Source: Theobroma cacao
Lineage: Eukaryota; Streptophyta; Magnoliopsida; Malvales; Malvaceae
NCBI RefSeq assembly: GCF_000208745.1
Contig: NC_030858.1
Coordinates: 13,941,712 to 14,005,711, forward strand
DNA: 64,000 bases
Direction: 5' to 3'
Shown here in pieces: positions 11,680-23,364 of the stretch (positions within the stretch are counted from its first letter, which is position 1; the number at the start of each line of letters is the position of its first letter). The notes beneath the pieces are model-generated. The model ran no database searches, had not been told where the DNA came from, and saw only the letters and a list, made by a program, of their open reading frames with translations. The position numbers and the translations under genes are program-made.

Positions 11680-13394
11680 TAATAACTCTATTATATATAG
11701 TTATTTTGACACATTTTGGGGGCTTAAGTAGTTAGATCTTTGAGATTTTAAGTTCAAATCGTAGCATTTTAGGTGTTTTTCTAGTTTAAGTTTGATTACA
11801 TGTTGAGTAATTAATTTAAGTTATTTTAGTAAAATTTTATATTATTTTGTTTTAAATTATTTTAAGAGTAGTATTGGTAATTTCTCTTATTGCATTTGTA
11901 AGAAATTTGATGAAAATCCGTACAAGTATTGTGATAACTTCATTCGTATACGTTGCGATATTTTGACCATATCTCTATCTACGTAACTCCAAATGAAGTG
12001 ATTCTTGAACAACTAGACATCTAAAAGGAACAGATACAACTATCATGTTTACTACTTCACCTAGTTTGGATTGGATCATGGTCAAAATATTTGTCTAAAT
12101 GGGAGCATTGCAGCAATATGCATGAACTGAACATGATGCAGTATTTGGAGCATATCTTTCAATTCAGAAGTCCAATTGATGTGATTCTTTAACCATTGGA
12201 AAGTTACAAGACAGGCTAAAACTTTCATGTTATTACTTTGCCAAATTCAAAATAGATCAGGGTGAAAATCACATTCAAATTTAATAGACTGCTGCAATGC
12301 TTGGAGAACAAGGATGCAGTTCTGGTGAAAGGAAGCACACCACATTTTCCCGAGAGCTTAGTGCTGCAACTTTGAAGAAGTAGCGCTGCAGCGCTTGGGG
12401 ATTTTCCAAAAATAAAAAATTAATGAGATTTTAGAAATTAGTTTACTTGGAGCCTATTTAAGGGACCTTTTCAAGAGATTTTAAGGAGGAGGCAGTAACT
12501 AACAATTCTGGAGATTTGGAGCTAAGAACAACGCAAGAAAACAAGAGAATTTGAGAGAGAATTGAGATTACAAAGCTTCAACACTCAGTTTCTTTCTCTA
12601 CTTTTGTGTTTCTTTTATTTTCTTTGACTTGGATTCATTGCAAAATTTCTTTGGATGTTGTTTTTATTCGTTATTATGAGCTAAATTATCTTTCTATGAT
12701 TGTGGTAGATTTCAACATGTAGTTTGAATATTAGTTTCTCTTTTATTTATCATGAATGTGTGTAGTTTTGTTTATTCGAATCTGTTCTTAATGCTTTTGA
12801 TTGTCTGGCCAATAATTAACTGGTTTGTGAATCTAATTGAGACTTAATAGAGAGATTTTAGATTGGACTAAGATTTGAATAGTATATGTTCACATCACTT
12901 AAGTGATCTGATTTGCGATTCAGGTAGACATATGCCAATTGCCATACATAGTCACATTAGGACACTTGCTTAATGAACTTAATTTAATTGATTCCTATAG
13001 ACATATAGTGAACTAATTAGGTTAGGTATTTGTACAAGCAACTCAACGAAGACTTGTCCATAGCTTTGGATTCTAGGTTAGTAAAACCACCCAAGAAAGA
13101 TAAATAACATGACAAGTTGGTATCAGATGAAGTGTTGAATGAACCCATAATCTTAGATTTTAATATATTGCCTTTCTCAAGTGAATTTTTAGTTTCTGTT
13201 AATTAATTTAGTGGTTGCTTTCATTTAGTTTTAATTAATTTTCTAAAACATCAAGTTGCTTGAATAAGATTAATTTGTTATAATTTTAGTAATTAGTGAA
13301 GAATTAGAAGCAAATCCCTATGGGATACGATTCTGGACTTATTGTTTATATTACTTATTCGATACGTATACTTGCGTGTGCAAAATTGACTACA
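11680..13394 (+). mobile_element. Athila-like solo LTR, 1715 bp
   Basis: The element begins TAATAACTCTATTATATATAG (a decayed TGATAACTC start) and ends ...GACTACA. It is flanked on both sides by the same five bases, TTTTC (11675-11679 and 13395-13399), so it is a complete LTR insertion. The minus-strand LTR at 54361-55929 has the same order of blocks: a 'cattggaaa...ctttcatg' block, 'GTTCTTAATGCTTTT', 'GGTAGACATA', 'AACTTAATGAA', 'GACTTGT', and a 'cgatacgtatacttgc'-type end. No PBS, gag or pol is present, so recombination between two LTRs probably left a solo copy. It splits the Ulp1-transposon remnant. Confidence 0.8.
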
Positions 13395-13619
13395 TTTTCC
13401 TTCTTTGTTCTTGTCTTGGCCATCTGCAACAAAAAACAGAAAATATTTCTATTTAGCAAATATAATCAAGGAAGATTAAAAAAAATAATAACTAATTCTT
13501 AGTGTCTTTACATACATAAAAGAAAATAATTCAAGTACGTGTGAAGCATGGATGATTAAGTAAATAAGTAGATACATATTAAAGGATTCAAGTTGAGCCA
13601 AAAACAAAAAATCCAAGCA

Positions 13620-13930
13620 ATGACAATCACGTAATGCCCTACAGAAAGTAGTCACGCAATGCCTTACAAAAACAGTCATGTAATGCCCTATCAAGCGATC
13701 ACGTAATGACTTAAACTTAGTCACGTAAGGTTTTATTAACCAGTCACACAATGACTACAAACAAGTCATGCAATGACCTATCAACCAAACATGTTATGTG
13801 AAAAACCCTTAAACCTAATGCCGAAACCAGTCACACAAATGCTAAATCTTGCCATGCCTCAAACCAATCATGTATAAAGTCTCAACTAGTCATGCCAACC
13901 TTAAGTCACGCAAAAAGTAAAACCTCTTTA
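13620..13930. repeat. Second TCACGCAATG-type motif array
   Basis: About ten motif copies ('AATCACGTAATGCCC', 'AGTCACGCAATGCC', 'AGTCATGTAATGCCC', 'GATCACGTAATGAC') recur every 25-35 bases in the same orientation as those at 7380-8300. Small frames here (13476-13751 minus, 13892-14077 plus) are by-products of the repeats. Confidence 0.75.
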
Positions 13931-14479
13931 CCTAATTCCTATCAACCAATCACGAATACCCTATTAACGTTCAAGCCAAAAACCACCACTAACACTACCA
14001 AATTCAAATTTATATTTAACAACTTCAAACAACAAGAATATAAAGAATGTGAACAATATGCCTATGTTTATGCTTAAAAACAATAAATGAAAGACATGAA
14101 GAATATGAAGAATATGCCTACCTTTTTGGACATAGTTAAAAATAAAAATATATGCAGTTTTATGGTAATTAACTCAATGCACAGAATGTGAACTTCCCCT
14201 TAGTTCTAGAAAATGCCTACTTTTATGCTCAAACCATTTCAAAGTGCTTCTATCATAGCTCAAAATGCTTGAAAGTTAACTCAGCAATCAATGCTCTGGC
14301 AAAAATGCTTTAGAGGGAGATGGATGGTTTGTCCAAGAGTACCGAAGAGTTACAAAGCTTATAAACTAACTTGACCCAAACATATGGGTCGGGTTGAAGC
14401 GCGGACCCAAACATATGGGTTGGTTTCATTACAGGCAAATTTGTCCAAAATTTATTTCTTTTGGCTAAAAACAATTAAA
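13931..14479. other. No gene; duplicated ACCCAAACATATGGGT hairpin
   Basis: Nothing coding is recognisable. At 14377 and 14404 the sequence 'GACCCAAACATATGGGT' occurs twice, 27 bases apart. Each copy can fold on itself (ACCCA/TGGGT). It lies just before the Copia remnant and could belong to a transposon end. Confidence 0.5.
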
Positions 14480-16044
14480 ATTATTGGAAGGCTATTTTCA
14501 AAAACGCCTTATACATGAGGCCAATTTTTGAAAAGAACTCTTTATCATATTTTGTTCCTTGATTTATTAAAATGAAAATATATATGATATTGATATGATT
14601 TATTTGTTGAATTTCGAACATTATTTTACTCAAGATATGTAAATCTATCTTTGATACTATGAGATTTTGCACAAGACATTTTTAATTTGATAATATGAAA
14701 TTGACTTTGTATGATATTTATTTTGTAACAAGTGAAAAATAATATACTTTGGATAATCTGAAAATAAATTTTGTTTTGGAGTTCATGTCTTTTTATGACT
14801 GAGAAAAATGACGAGCTATTAATGAAAAATCATGAATTCATCCATTTCCTGAAGTAAATGCGATATCATTGAATAATTATGGTTATGGATGTAGAAGAGG
14901 TCGCCATAATAATTGAAATCGTGGTAGTTATACTAATCACTATTCTAATAGTAAGAATAAATTTAACCACCAGAAGTGAATGCATACATTTAACCACCAG
15001 AAGTGGATGAATACATTTAACCACTAGAAGTGGATGAAAAATAGAGAGGTATTAGAAAAAAACAAAAATGGATAGAATAAAAATAATATGAGAAATATTT
15101 ATCATCGAAGTGGTATGAAAGACCATTGGTAATGTACCTTTATTAAACTTTATCAAGTATCATTGAAAGTTAAAAAGAAAAACATATATATATTAAAACA
15201 AATTTTGTTCAAGATGATTTTAATCATAACCAAGTTGATATAAGACATCTAGATGTTGCTGATTTTCTTGTCCACCACGAAGAAGGAATTGATTATCTGA
15301 TTGGTGATGTAAATATTCAAAAATGAAATTTCTTAATAGTTTGTTGGCATGTTTTAATATAACTTTATTAAGAGGATGTTTTTATATGTTCTTATTATGT
15401 GTTTTAATTATATATTTATTTCTTACTATATATCTTATTTCAAAATATGGATATTCATCTTATTGGATTTAAGATTAATGATGTAAATATATGTCCAACA
15501 AATAGTGCTCTAACGCACACTATGTCTAAAGACAAGCAATATTTTTCTCACTTGACAGTAGAGAAAAAAGTAAAATTAATACAATATTTGGTAGTATAAG
15601 ATTAATTGAAAGCTTTGGAAGAGCTAATATTGTACTATTTGAAGAAAAAAATTTATAACAGAGGATGCATTATTTTCAACTAGAGCTTGAAGAAATTTCT
15701 TAAGTTTTAAAGATATTCGTCTGAATGGATATCAGATTGAGACAACAAATGAAAAAGATAATTAATACCTCTATATTACATCTATTATCTTAGATAAAAA
15801 ATGTGTGTTGAAAAAATTACCCACTTTGTTTTCTGAATTGTACTACATAAATATTAATATTTACTAATAATTTTAATGTTTGGCATGATCGGTTGGGCCA
15901 TCTATAGATCAATAATGATACAAAAAATTATAAAAAAATTCATGTGGTCATCCATTGAGAAATTAGTAGATTTTTCAATCTAATGAATTCTCATTTGTTG
16001 CTTACTCTGAAAGCAAATTAATTATAAAGCCATCACTAGCTAAA
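14480..16044 (+). pseudogene. Copia gag-pol, 5' half, decayed
   Basis: Translated in several frames this gives a Ty1/Copia polyprotein: 'NDELLMKNHE' near 14807, a basic Gly/Arg/Asn region, the CCHC zone near 15100 ('SGMKDHW', with the cysteines lost), 'LDVADF' (about 15250), the protease start ('NSALTHTMSKDKQYFSHLT' at about 15505, where the family has DSGTTHT) and the integrase zinc region ('VWHDRLGHLS' near 15880). Three near-copies of 'AACCACCAGAAGTG' occur at 14966-15030. The frame stops at 16044, exactly where a solo LTR enters, and resumes at 18624. The target bases CTAAA (16040-16044) are repeated at 18619-18623. Confidence 0.75.
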
Positions 16045-17589
16045 TGTGACACGCAGCACCCTCGTATCGAAGTCAATATGACCTTATCAACGAGACAAAG
16101 GGTCAATAGATACTGATTTAAGTGCTAAAGGATGGAGACAGGTGAAAAGAGTATTTTAAGATAAAATATTTTGCATGCGAAGAAATAATAATAAAATAAT
16201 AATATTTTTGTAAGGGAAGAATTTGTGAGATAAAGGTGATTCAGATGTGAATCGAGCCAAAGTAAGATGTTTTGAAGCCCCAAAAAGATAGTGGAAAATT
16301 TTAGAATAAAATAATATTTTATTTATAAAATAATATTAAAATATTAATATTTTATTCGATGTCGAAATTTTTCATGAAGGAGAAATATATGGTCAACCTA
16401 AGTGGGAGAGAAGAAGGACGAGGAAATTTTAGAGAAAAATACGTTAATGGGGCCCACGTGTTTTTATTAAATAAAACTAACGCAGGTAAATAAATATTTA
16501 AATATTACGGTGTTACCATGTTGAATCATAAATTTGATATTTTATTGGTACAAGTGTTAAGGAAGAAAAATGAAAAGAAATTGGAATTAAAAGATTGTGG
16601 GAGGATACAATTAAGTAAATAAATTTGATATTTTGATGCCTTGGAAGGTAAAATGGTAATTTCCCATAAAGCTTGGTCAAAGCTTCCAAAGGAAGCTTTG
16701 ACTCTTCATCCCTATCCCATAGTCGGCCATTGTGTCCAAGGCATCATCTTTCTCCTTCATCTCCTCCCAACGCCATTTTTGTTCCTCCCTCATAAAATTC
16801 AAGATTTTCATTTTCTTTTCCTTGTTTTCTTTCTTTCCTTTTCTTTTCTTGCTCCTTCCTTCTCCTAACGTTTTGGGCATCAAACTTGTAGCTTCTAACC
16901 CCAATTTTCAGCACATCTAAACCCTAGGAGGGAGAAAGAAAAATCTCTCTTCCTTTCTTTTGTTTTCTATTTCTACTCCACTTTCAACAACACTTGGATT
17001 CTTGGCTTCAAATCTTCATTTTTAAGACTAAAAGGAATATATTTTCAACCCTTGAATTTTTGAATTTATGGGTTTGCAATTTTTAGACTTTATTTTCTAA
17101 GTTTCTTCAAATTTTCTTTCCTTGAAATTGCTAGGTTTGGTTGATCTTTATGCCTTCAAGCACTAAGGTAAAGAAACTTCAAACTTGAACAATTAGTTTA
17201 AAAGGTTCGTGAATTAGACTAGAATTCTAGGTTAAAATTTGGGTTAGAGTGTAGATTGTATAGTGTATATTTATTAGAATTATTAAATTCAAATTATGAC
17301 TTGATGGAGGTTGTTATGGCTTATTGGTAAATATAAGTTTTAACGGTATTTCGGGACTACTTGGATTAAGACTTTGTGGGCACTAGTTTTGTAAGGTGGC
17401 ATTAAGGTGAGTGAACTTGCATTAAAATGTTTTGGGATAAATGCATACGTGTTTAATTGAATCACCTGAAATGTTTTATCGAACTTTTCTTTAAAACGTG
17501 CATGGGATCAAGCCCTTGATGAAATATTTTTATTTGGTAAAATATGTGATATAATGAAACCATGTGTTCCTATATTATGTGGACATGTG

Positions 17590-17800
17590 TGTTATGCTTT
17601 AGGTGATAATGCTGTATAATAGCTATAATCGTGCACGTGAGGTGTAGGAGTGCACGTGACGGTGCCGGTGGTGTGCGGTGTGAGAGTGCACATGCCGGTA
17701 ATGATGCGGGCGGGAGTGCGTGTGATGATATTGAAATGTGCGTGTAGGGAGTGCACATGATGATATTGCCTTGTGCATGTAAGGAGTGCACATGAGCTGA
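17590..17800 (+). repeat. Degenerate GAGTGCACATGATGATATTG repeats inside the LTR
   Basis: Five or six units around 'GGAGTGCACATGATGATATT' recur every 25-45 bases with rising divergence to the left. This GC-richer block stands out from the AT-rich LTR. The two long minus-strand frames over it come from the repeat and are not genes. Confidence 0.75.
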
Positions 17801-17813
17801 GTAAAGTGGCGAT

Positions 17814-17814
<1 letters not shown>

Positions 17815-17848
<34 letters not shown>
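17815..17848 (+). repeat. (GT)17 microsatellite
   Basis: An uninterrupted GT run of 34 bases inside the solo LTR, just after the GTGCACATG repeats. Confidence 0.97.
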
Positions 17849-17851
<3 letters not shown>

Positions 17852-18618
17852 CTATAAACAAGTTATGAAAATAAAAAAAATGTGATTGTACTATAGGCTA
17901 TAGAATGCCTTTCCGCTGCAGCGAGAAACCTTTTATTTTGCTTGTCTTGATTGGATATTTGCTATAGTTTTTACTCTTTTCAACTCCATTGTGGATTATA
18001 AATCCTTCACCCTAAGGGATTAAATAATCAAGGGTTAAATTAAGGGTTTTACAAGAAATTAAACTAAATTGCATTGTTTTTAAAATAAGTGCATCGTGTT
18101 TTCAAAATCTATCCGTATCGTTTGCTTGTTCCCTTCCTATGTTCACTCATTGGGTTTATACTCACTCTTTTTAACTACATGTTTTCATATTCGAAGATAG
18201 TTGGACCTTAGGTAAAGGTGCTTCCTCCTGTTCATCTTACGGTAAGTTTATCAGAACACTCCATGATAGTATTCGCGCCAGAGTCACTCCACTGATAGTC
18301 AAGGTCGTTTGGTATGTGTATACGGTAGTTTAAATGTAATTCATGAGAATTGTTGTAAACACCATATGATTGGTTTGCATGATACTGTTGCCACATATTG
18401 GCAAATAGTAATATTATTTTGTGAATGGTATTGTTCAGTTGCCATGACTTATTTTCGAAATGAAATTATTTTTAAAAACAATGAATTAAGAACCGTAGAG
18501 GTAAAAGATGAACAGATGGTCTAACGAACAAGTTTTTATAGAAAGGCTTACTTGGGCCCAATGGGCCATGCCTATTGGGTCTTTGCGTTGGTCATGGCCC
18601 GGGAATTGGGTTGTGACA

Positions 18619-19578
18619 CTAAAGTTGTGACTGGATCCCCTATATTTTTAAAAATATATTTAAGGTGATATAGGTAGATCCATACATGCACCTTGTGGAC
18701 TATTTAGATATTTTATAATTTTAATCGATGCATCACTGGATGGTCACTTGTGTGCTTATTATTAACTTGCAATTTGGCATTTGTAAGATTTCTTGCCCAA
18801 ATCATTTGTTTGCGAGCATATTTTCTTGATTATGCAGTCAAGATTATTCGCCTTGACAATATTGGTGAATTTACTTCTCAAGTCTTTAATGAATATTGCT
18901 TAGTTGGAATAACTATTGAGCAGCTTGTTGCTTATGTTTATACATAAAACGATCTAGCTGAATCCTTTATTAAACACTTTCAACCGATTGTAAGGCCATT
19001 GCTTATAAAAACTAAACCCCCCATTTATACTTGGGAGCATGTCATTTTGCATGCAGTGCATCAAGCTAATGAGTTATCATAGATTCTCCCTTATAAAATT
19101 AGTTTATGGTTAGAAACTAAATATTTCTCATCTAAGAATTTTTGGATGTGTATTCCAATTGCTCTACCACAACGTATAAAGATGCGCCATCAAAGAAGAT
19201 TAGGAATATATATTGAATACATATCTCTATCTATAATTAAATATCTAGAACTATTAATAAGAAATTTATTCACGATAAGGTTTGTTGACTATCATTTTGA
19301 TGAAATAGTTTTTCCAACATTAAGGGTGAGAAAATAAGTAGCTGGAAAAAGAAATTTTTTACAATATATTATCATCATCTAGTTTTGATCTTTGCACAAA
19401 TCGATGTGAACTTGAAGTTCAAAAGATAATTCATTTGCAAAATATAGCAAATTAGTTACCAAACATATTTACTAACTTAAAGAGAATAACTAAATCTCAT
19501 ATACTAGCTACAAAAGCTCTTATTAGAATTGGTGTTCCTATATCTCTTATACTTGTTCTTTCAAGTTATATTTCATAA
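18619..19578 (+). pseudogene. Copia pol, integrase half, decayed
   Basis: Continuation of the protein cut at 16044. From 18624 the frame resumes in the integrase ('KVVTGSPIFLK'-like), then 'FVRFLAQIICLRAYF', 'IIRLDNIGEFTSQVFNEYC' (18750-18947, second catalytic Asp and its GEF block), 'HVILHAV', 'IPIALPQRIKMRHQRRLGIY' (19146-19337) and 'CELEVQKIIHLQNIANQLP'-like sequence near 19405. Homology fades at about 19578, so RT and RNase H are missing. Stops and small indels occur throughout. The copy was dead before or after the LTR insertion; the order cannot be told. Confidence 0.75.
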
Positions 19579-20826
19579 CAAGAATAATAATTTATTTGAA
19601 TTTTTTTAAATAGTTTAATTTTTTTTTAAAAATTTTATAATAAATAAAAATTAAGGTTTATTGTTTAATTAAAAGGAAAATACAAGAAACATATATAAAA
19701 AAACCTCTGTTTTGTCATTACTTTTTTATTGGTATTTGATAAAAATAAATAATTTTTGAATAATTAAGAATTAAAATTGTAACATTTTCTAGCCAACAGA
19801 ACAAATTATTTTACTTCTACGCAACAATAAAAAATAAATAACAAAAACCACAATTTAGTTTTACCATCCAGGTAAAAAAACTTCAGTACCTTGGCTATGG
19901 ATTCAATTCTGATTCAATAATTAAAAAGATATTTTTATTGTCTCAAAAAATGTATAGATATTAGTATGACTCCAGAGTTTAATGAAATTGGAGATTAATG
20001 CCATTTAACAAAATACAGCAGAGGGCGTCAAAGCCTAATTCCAAAATTAAGATGCAGACTGTTGACAATTACTGGAATGAATGTCCGTTCAGACATCCCA
20101 TAATATTGGAAACATACCGCAAAGATTAACATGACAGGCCCAATTTGAGACACGGTCCAATTTACTTGTCCCAAAAAACAGAAAGTAAAACCCCCGACAA
20201 TCTCTGTACACTGTACCCCATTTCCCCCCTTTTTGTATAAGCAGACAGACAAAGGTTTTGTTCAAATTCTTTACCATGTTAGATATTTTTTCCAGTTCAG
20301 AGAGTGACAAGGGATTAGACGGATGATAGATGAAATTCAATAGCAAAAGAATAACTAACAGTAGACATGTCAAAAAGGCTGATACATCTGGCAATCTAAG
20401 ATCTCACCTTCACTTCATTTATCCACTGCCTCTAGTTCCTACACATATATCAAAAGTGGTTGCTCATAGCCACACAGACTCGTTAGCATGTCCCCTCAAG
20501 CCAATGTGAAGGAAGTTCAATTACAGAGTCGGATTCTCTGTTGCAGCAATAGCATAAATTTCATTCTCGCCATTTGCTTATTTCTTCTTGAAAGCATCTA
20601 CAAGTAGAAGTTCAGACAACAAACCACTCTTGTGATTCATATAAATTTGAAGTGGTAGACCGTCCAGAGAATGTGCACTAATCCAATCAAACTATATATC
20701 TGATCAGGATGCAGTGATTTTCCTGAGAAATATGAATATGCCAGTGAGCTGGTTTCTTATTGTGTCAAAAGACATCCTTAAGAAATAAGCAAAAACTAAA
20801 ATGTAAAGGGAATACTTTGTGAATTT
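19579..20826. other. Intergenic, 3' side of the PPR gene
   Basis: AT-rich to about 19860, then more balanced. The stretch next to 20827 would contain the 3' untranslated region of the minus-strand PPR gene. The minus frames at 20028-20394 have no recognisable domain and could be 3' UTR or chance. No RNA gene was seen. Confidence 0.5.
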
Positions 20827-23364
20827 TTATGAATCCAGATTCTCTCGAACACGAAAAGCCAGCCGGTCTATAGACTGCTCATCAAAAGAATCATCTATCT
20901 CCTTAATTTTTGACACAAAGTCCATGGCTTCTTTGTATCTTCTTGCTTTACAATAACCATCCACCACAATCTTGTAGGTAAGTTCATTGGGTTTGCAGTT
21001 GTGCTGAATCATGTAGCCAATAACATCATCTATTTCTGTGAACATTCCCTGTGAAGCATACCCTGCCACAAAAGTATTATAAGTAAAAATACATGGTCGA
21101 ATCCCTCTAGTTGTCATTTCAGAGAAAATTCTTATGGCCTCCTGCATTAGGCCTTTCCTGCAAAATCCTTTAATGACAGTGTTGTACGACACAATATCTG
21201 GTTTTTCACCAGACTTCCGTAATCCTATGAGGATTTCTTCAGCTCTCCAACACTCTCCCGCTCTGGCATACATGTCCATCAAGCTGTTATAGGTGACAAG
21301 ATCAGGCGTCAGCCCACTTTCACGAATTAAGTGAAGCATTTCATGGGCCCTATCGTACATGTTATTCTTGGAAAATATTGAGAGCATCGAATTAAACAAA
21401 ACCAAATCAGGTTTGTATCCATTCTTTCGCAATTCCTGAAATGCTCTCTCCATACCCTTCAGTGCTCTACATCTGAAGTTTGCCAGAACAAGCGTTCTCA
21501 ACAGCATCCAGCTAGGATAGATATGACCATCATAAATGTCTTTCTCAATCTTCTCTATCCCTTTCACATTCCCTCCCTTGGCATAGCATTGAAGCATCAA
21601 AGAATATGAAGTTTCACTAGGCCTGAAACCCTTATTTTTCATGTCTAGAATGACTGATTCTGCTGCTTTCCAATCCCCTCTTCTAGCTAGAGCATTAAGA
21701 AGAGCATTGTAAGTTGTAACACATGGTGTGAACCCTACTCTTATCATCTCCTTGTACATTTTTGTAGCATCAATTTCTGACCCACACCGGCCATAGGCAC
21801 TGATCAAAGTGTTGAATGTGTCTCTATCAGGCTCAAAACCACAGCTCTTCATTTCCCTAAAGACTTGGTTGACATACTTGTGCATGCCCTTATTACCACA
21901 CATGGCAAGCATTGTGTTCCATGTAATACGGTTGGGGGAACATCCGCTCACTTTCATGTCACAGAGTATTTTTATCATCTCCTCAGAGCGTGACTTCTTT
22001 CCTAACATTCCAAGCACAGCATTATAAGTACACACATTAGGTACACAACCCGACTCTTTCATCCTATGGAACAATTTCAATGCCTCGTCTTCCTTTCCAG
22101 CTTTACCATAGGCATTGATAACAGTTGTGTATGTAACAGCATTTGGCATTACACCTTTTTTTGTCATTGTTTCAATAACTGCAGCCCCTTCCTCATAAAA
22201 CCCTGCTCTCACATAAGCAGCTACAAGTTCATTGTAAGTCACAGAGTCAGCTGGGCAGTGGTTATCCTCCATTTCTTTCAAAATGCTCAAAGCCTCAGTG
22301 TAAACCCCTGCCTTTCCAAACACTTGTAGTAAAGAATTATAGGTGACCGTCCCAGGTACATAGCCCTGAGACTTCAATCCAGTAAAGAATTCTTTTGCTT
22401 CATTCAATAATCCTTCTCGCCCACAAGCTGATATCACAGTACTACAAGTAAACTCATCAAACTCAAGTCCTTTGCTTCTCATCTCATCCAAAATTTGTAA
22501 AATTTTATTCCAAGACCGACCCATCTTCCCATAAACATCAAGCATGACATTATAAGTAACTAAAGTAGGAGAAAGGCCTGTCGCCTTCATTTTCTCAAAC
22601 ATGGAGATTGCTCGTTTGTACTTACCAGTGCGGGAATAAGCATGAAGAATGGTTGTGTGCGCTCGAACATCAAGGGAACATTCCTCTATGGGAATCAAAT
22701 CAAACAGTTTTAATGCAATTCCATGCTGCGATTCTCTCCCCAGAACTCTGACCATTAGTTCAACAACTTGATTGTCTAATTTAAAATTATCAGACCCTAT
22801 GTCCGAAACTACCCATTGAAACAACAAGAGAGCTCTTTCCCAATCCCCAGAAAGGTCTAGAGCTTTCAATAAACTAAACATATCAAATTGAAGCAGCTCA
22901 AACTTAACAGAATTAAAGAAATCATTCAAACTATTCAAAGGCTGTTCCTTGATGGAATTAAGCATAAGCATACCCTTTCTTGACAAAAATTCAAGGGAAC
23001 CATCTCTTGATTGACTTTCCTCTTTACTGTTATCAAACTGAAGAAGAGAAGCTGAAGTGGGTTTCTTGGGATGGACTTGTTGCTGAAGTTTTTGAGTAGA
23101 ATCTGAAGAAATATGAAGAGAAGGGAAATGGGAATTGTTGGTTTTAGGAGGATTGATAGTTTTTGGTTTATGGATAGTGTTGGGTGGTGAAGAAAGGTGG
23201 AGAAGGTGCTGGAGAAGAGAGTCTAGAGGGAGTGAAGGGGGAGATTGAGATTGAGGAGGAAGAGGAAGTGTTGATGAGCTGAATTGTAAAGGCTTGTTTG
23301 ACTGAGTTTGTCTCTTTGTTGGGACTGGATAAACAGGTTTGTTGGGAAAGATAGTGCCCTCCAT
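20827..23364 (-). CDS. P-class pentatricopeptide repeat protein, AT2G18940-type, probably plastid
   Basis: One uninterrupted frame of 845 codons, no intron. The N-terminus 'MEGTIFPNKPVYPVPTKR', followed by a Ser/Pro-rich stretch, resembles the start of Arabidopsis AT2G18940 (about 820 residues, annotated as chloroplastic), which supports this ATG; the end ('RVRENLDS') fits too. Residues 1-110 are rich in Ser, Pro and Thr with few acidic residues, as in transit peptides. From about residue 195 to 830 there are some 15-17 P-type PPR motifs of 35 residues ('VTYNELVAAYVRAGFYEEGA', 'VTYTTVINAYGKAGKEDEAL'). No SMR, DYW or E domain follows. PPR proteins bind organellar RNA sequence-specifically and affect its processing or translation; the target here is unknown. 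It is the only intact gene in the window. Confidence 0.95.
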   Translation of the reverse strand: MEGTIFPNKPVYPVPTKRQTQSNKPLQFSSSTLPLPPQSQSPPSLPLDSLLQHLLHLSSPPNTIHKPKTINPPKTNNSHFPSLHISSDSTQKLQQQVHPKKPTSASLLQFDNSKEESQSRDGSLEFLSRKGMLMLNSIKEQPLNSLNDFFNSVKFELLQFDMFSLLKALDLSGDWERALLLFQWVVSDIGSDNFKLDNQVVELMVRVLGRESQHGIALKLFDLIPIEECSLDVRAHTTILHAYSRTGKYKRAISMFEKMKATGLSPTLVTYNVMLDVYGKMGRSWNKILQILDEMRSKGLEFDEFTCSTVISACGREGLLNEAKEFFTGLKSQGYVPGTVTYNSLLQVFGKAGVYTEALSILKEMEDNHCPADSVTYNELVAAYVRAGFYEEGAAVIETMTKKGVMPNAVTYTTVINAYGKAGKEDEALKLFHRMKESGCVPNVCTYNAVLGMLGKKSRSEEMIKILCDMKVSGCSPNRITWNTMLAMCGNKGMHKYVNQVFREMKSCGFEPDRDTFNTLISAYGRCGSEIDATKMYKEMIRVGFTPCVTTYNALLNALARRGDWKAAESVILDMKNKGFRPSETSYSLMLQCYAKGGNVKGIEKIEKDIYDGHIYPSWMLLRTLVLANFRCRALKGMERAFQELRKNGYKPDLVLFNSMLSIFSKNNMYDRAHEMLHLIRESGLTPDLVTYNSLMDMYARAGECWRAEEILIGLRKSGEKPDIVSYNTVIKGFCRKGLMQEAIRIFSEMTTRGIRPCIFTYNTFVAGYASQGMFTEIDDVIGYMIQHNCKPNELTYKIVVDGYCKARRYKEAMDFVSKIKEIDDSFDEQSIDRLAFRVRENLDS

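Larger units (their letters stand above)
16045..18618 (+). mobile_element. Solo LTR, Tekay/Del-like, 2574 bp
   Basis: It starts TGTGACACGCAGCACC and ends GGGTTGTGACA, with the five-base target duplication CTAAA on both sides (16040-16044, 18619-18623). The Copia protein reads across once the insert and one CTAAA are removed, which fixes the limits to the base. There is no PBS, gag or pol. The last 500 bases match in order the LTR piece at 63477-64000 (minus strand): 'TGCTTGTTCCCTTCCTATG', 'GGGTTTATACTCAC', and a terminal block in which an inverted 'gggccc' segment precedes 'GGGTTGTGACA/GGGTCGTGACA'. It also holds a GTGCACATG-type repeat and a GT microsatellite. Confidence 0.9.

Noticed and set aside
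17570..17861. Two His/Thr-rich minus frames
   Set aside because: They are read-through of the GTGCAC repeats and GT microsatellite.
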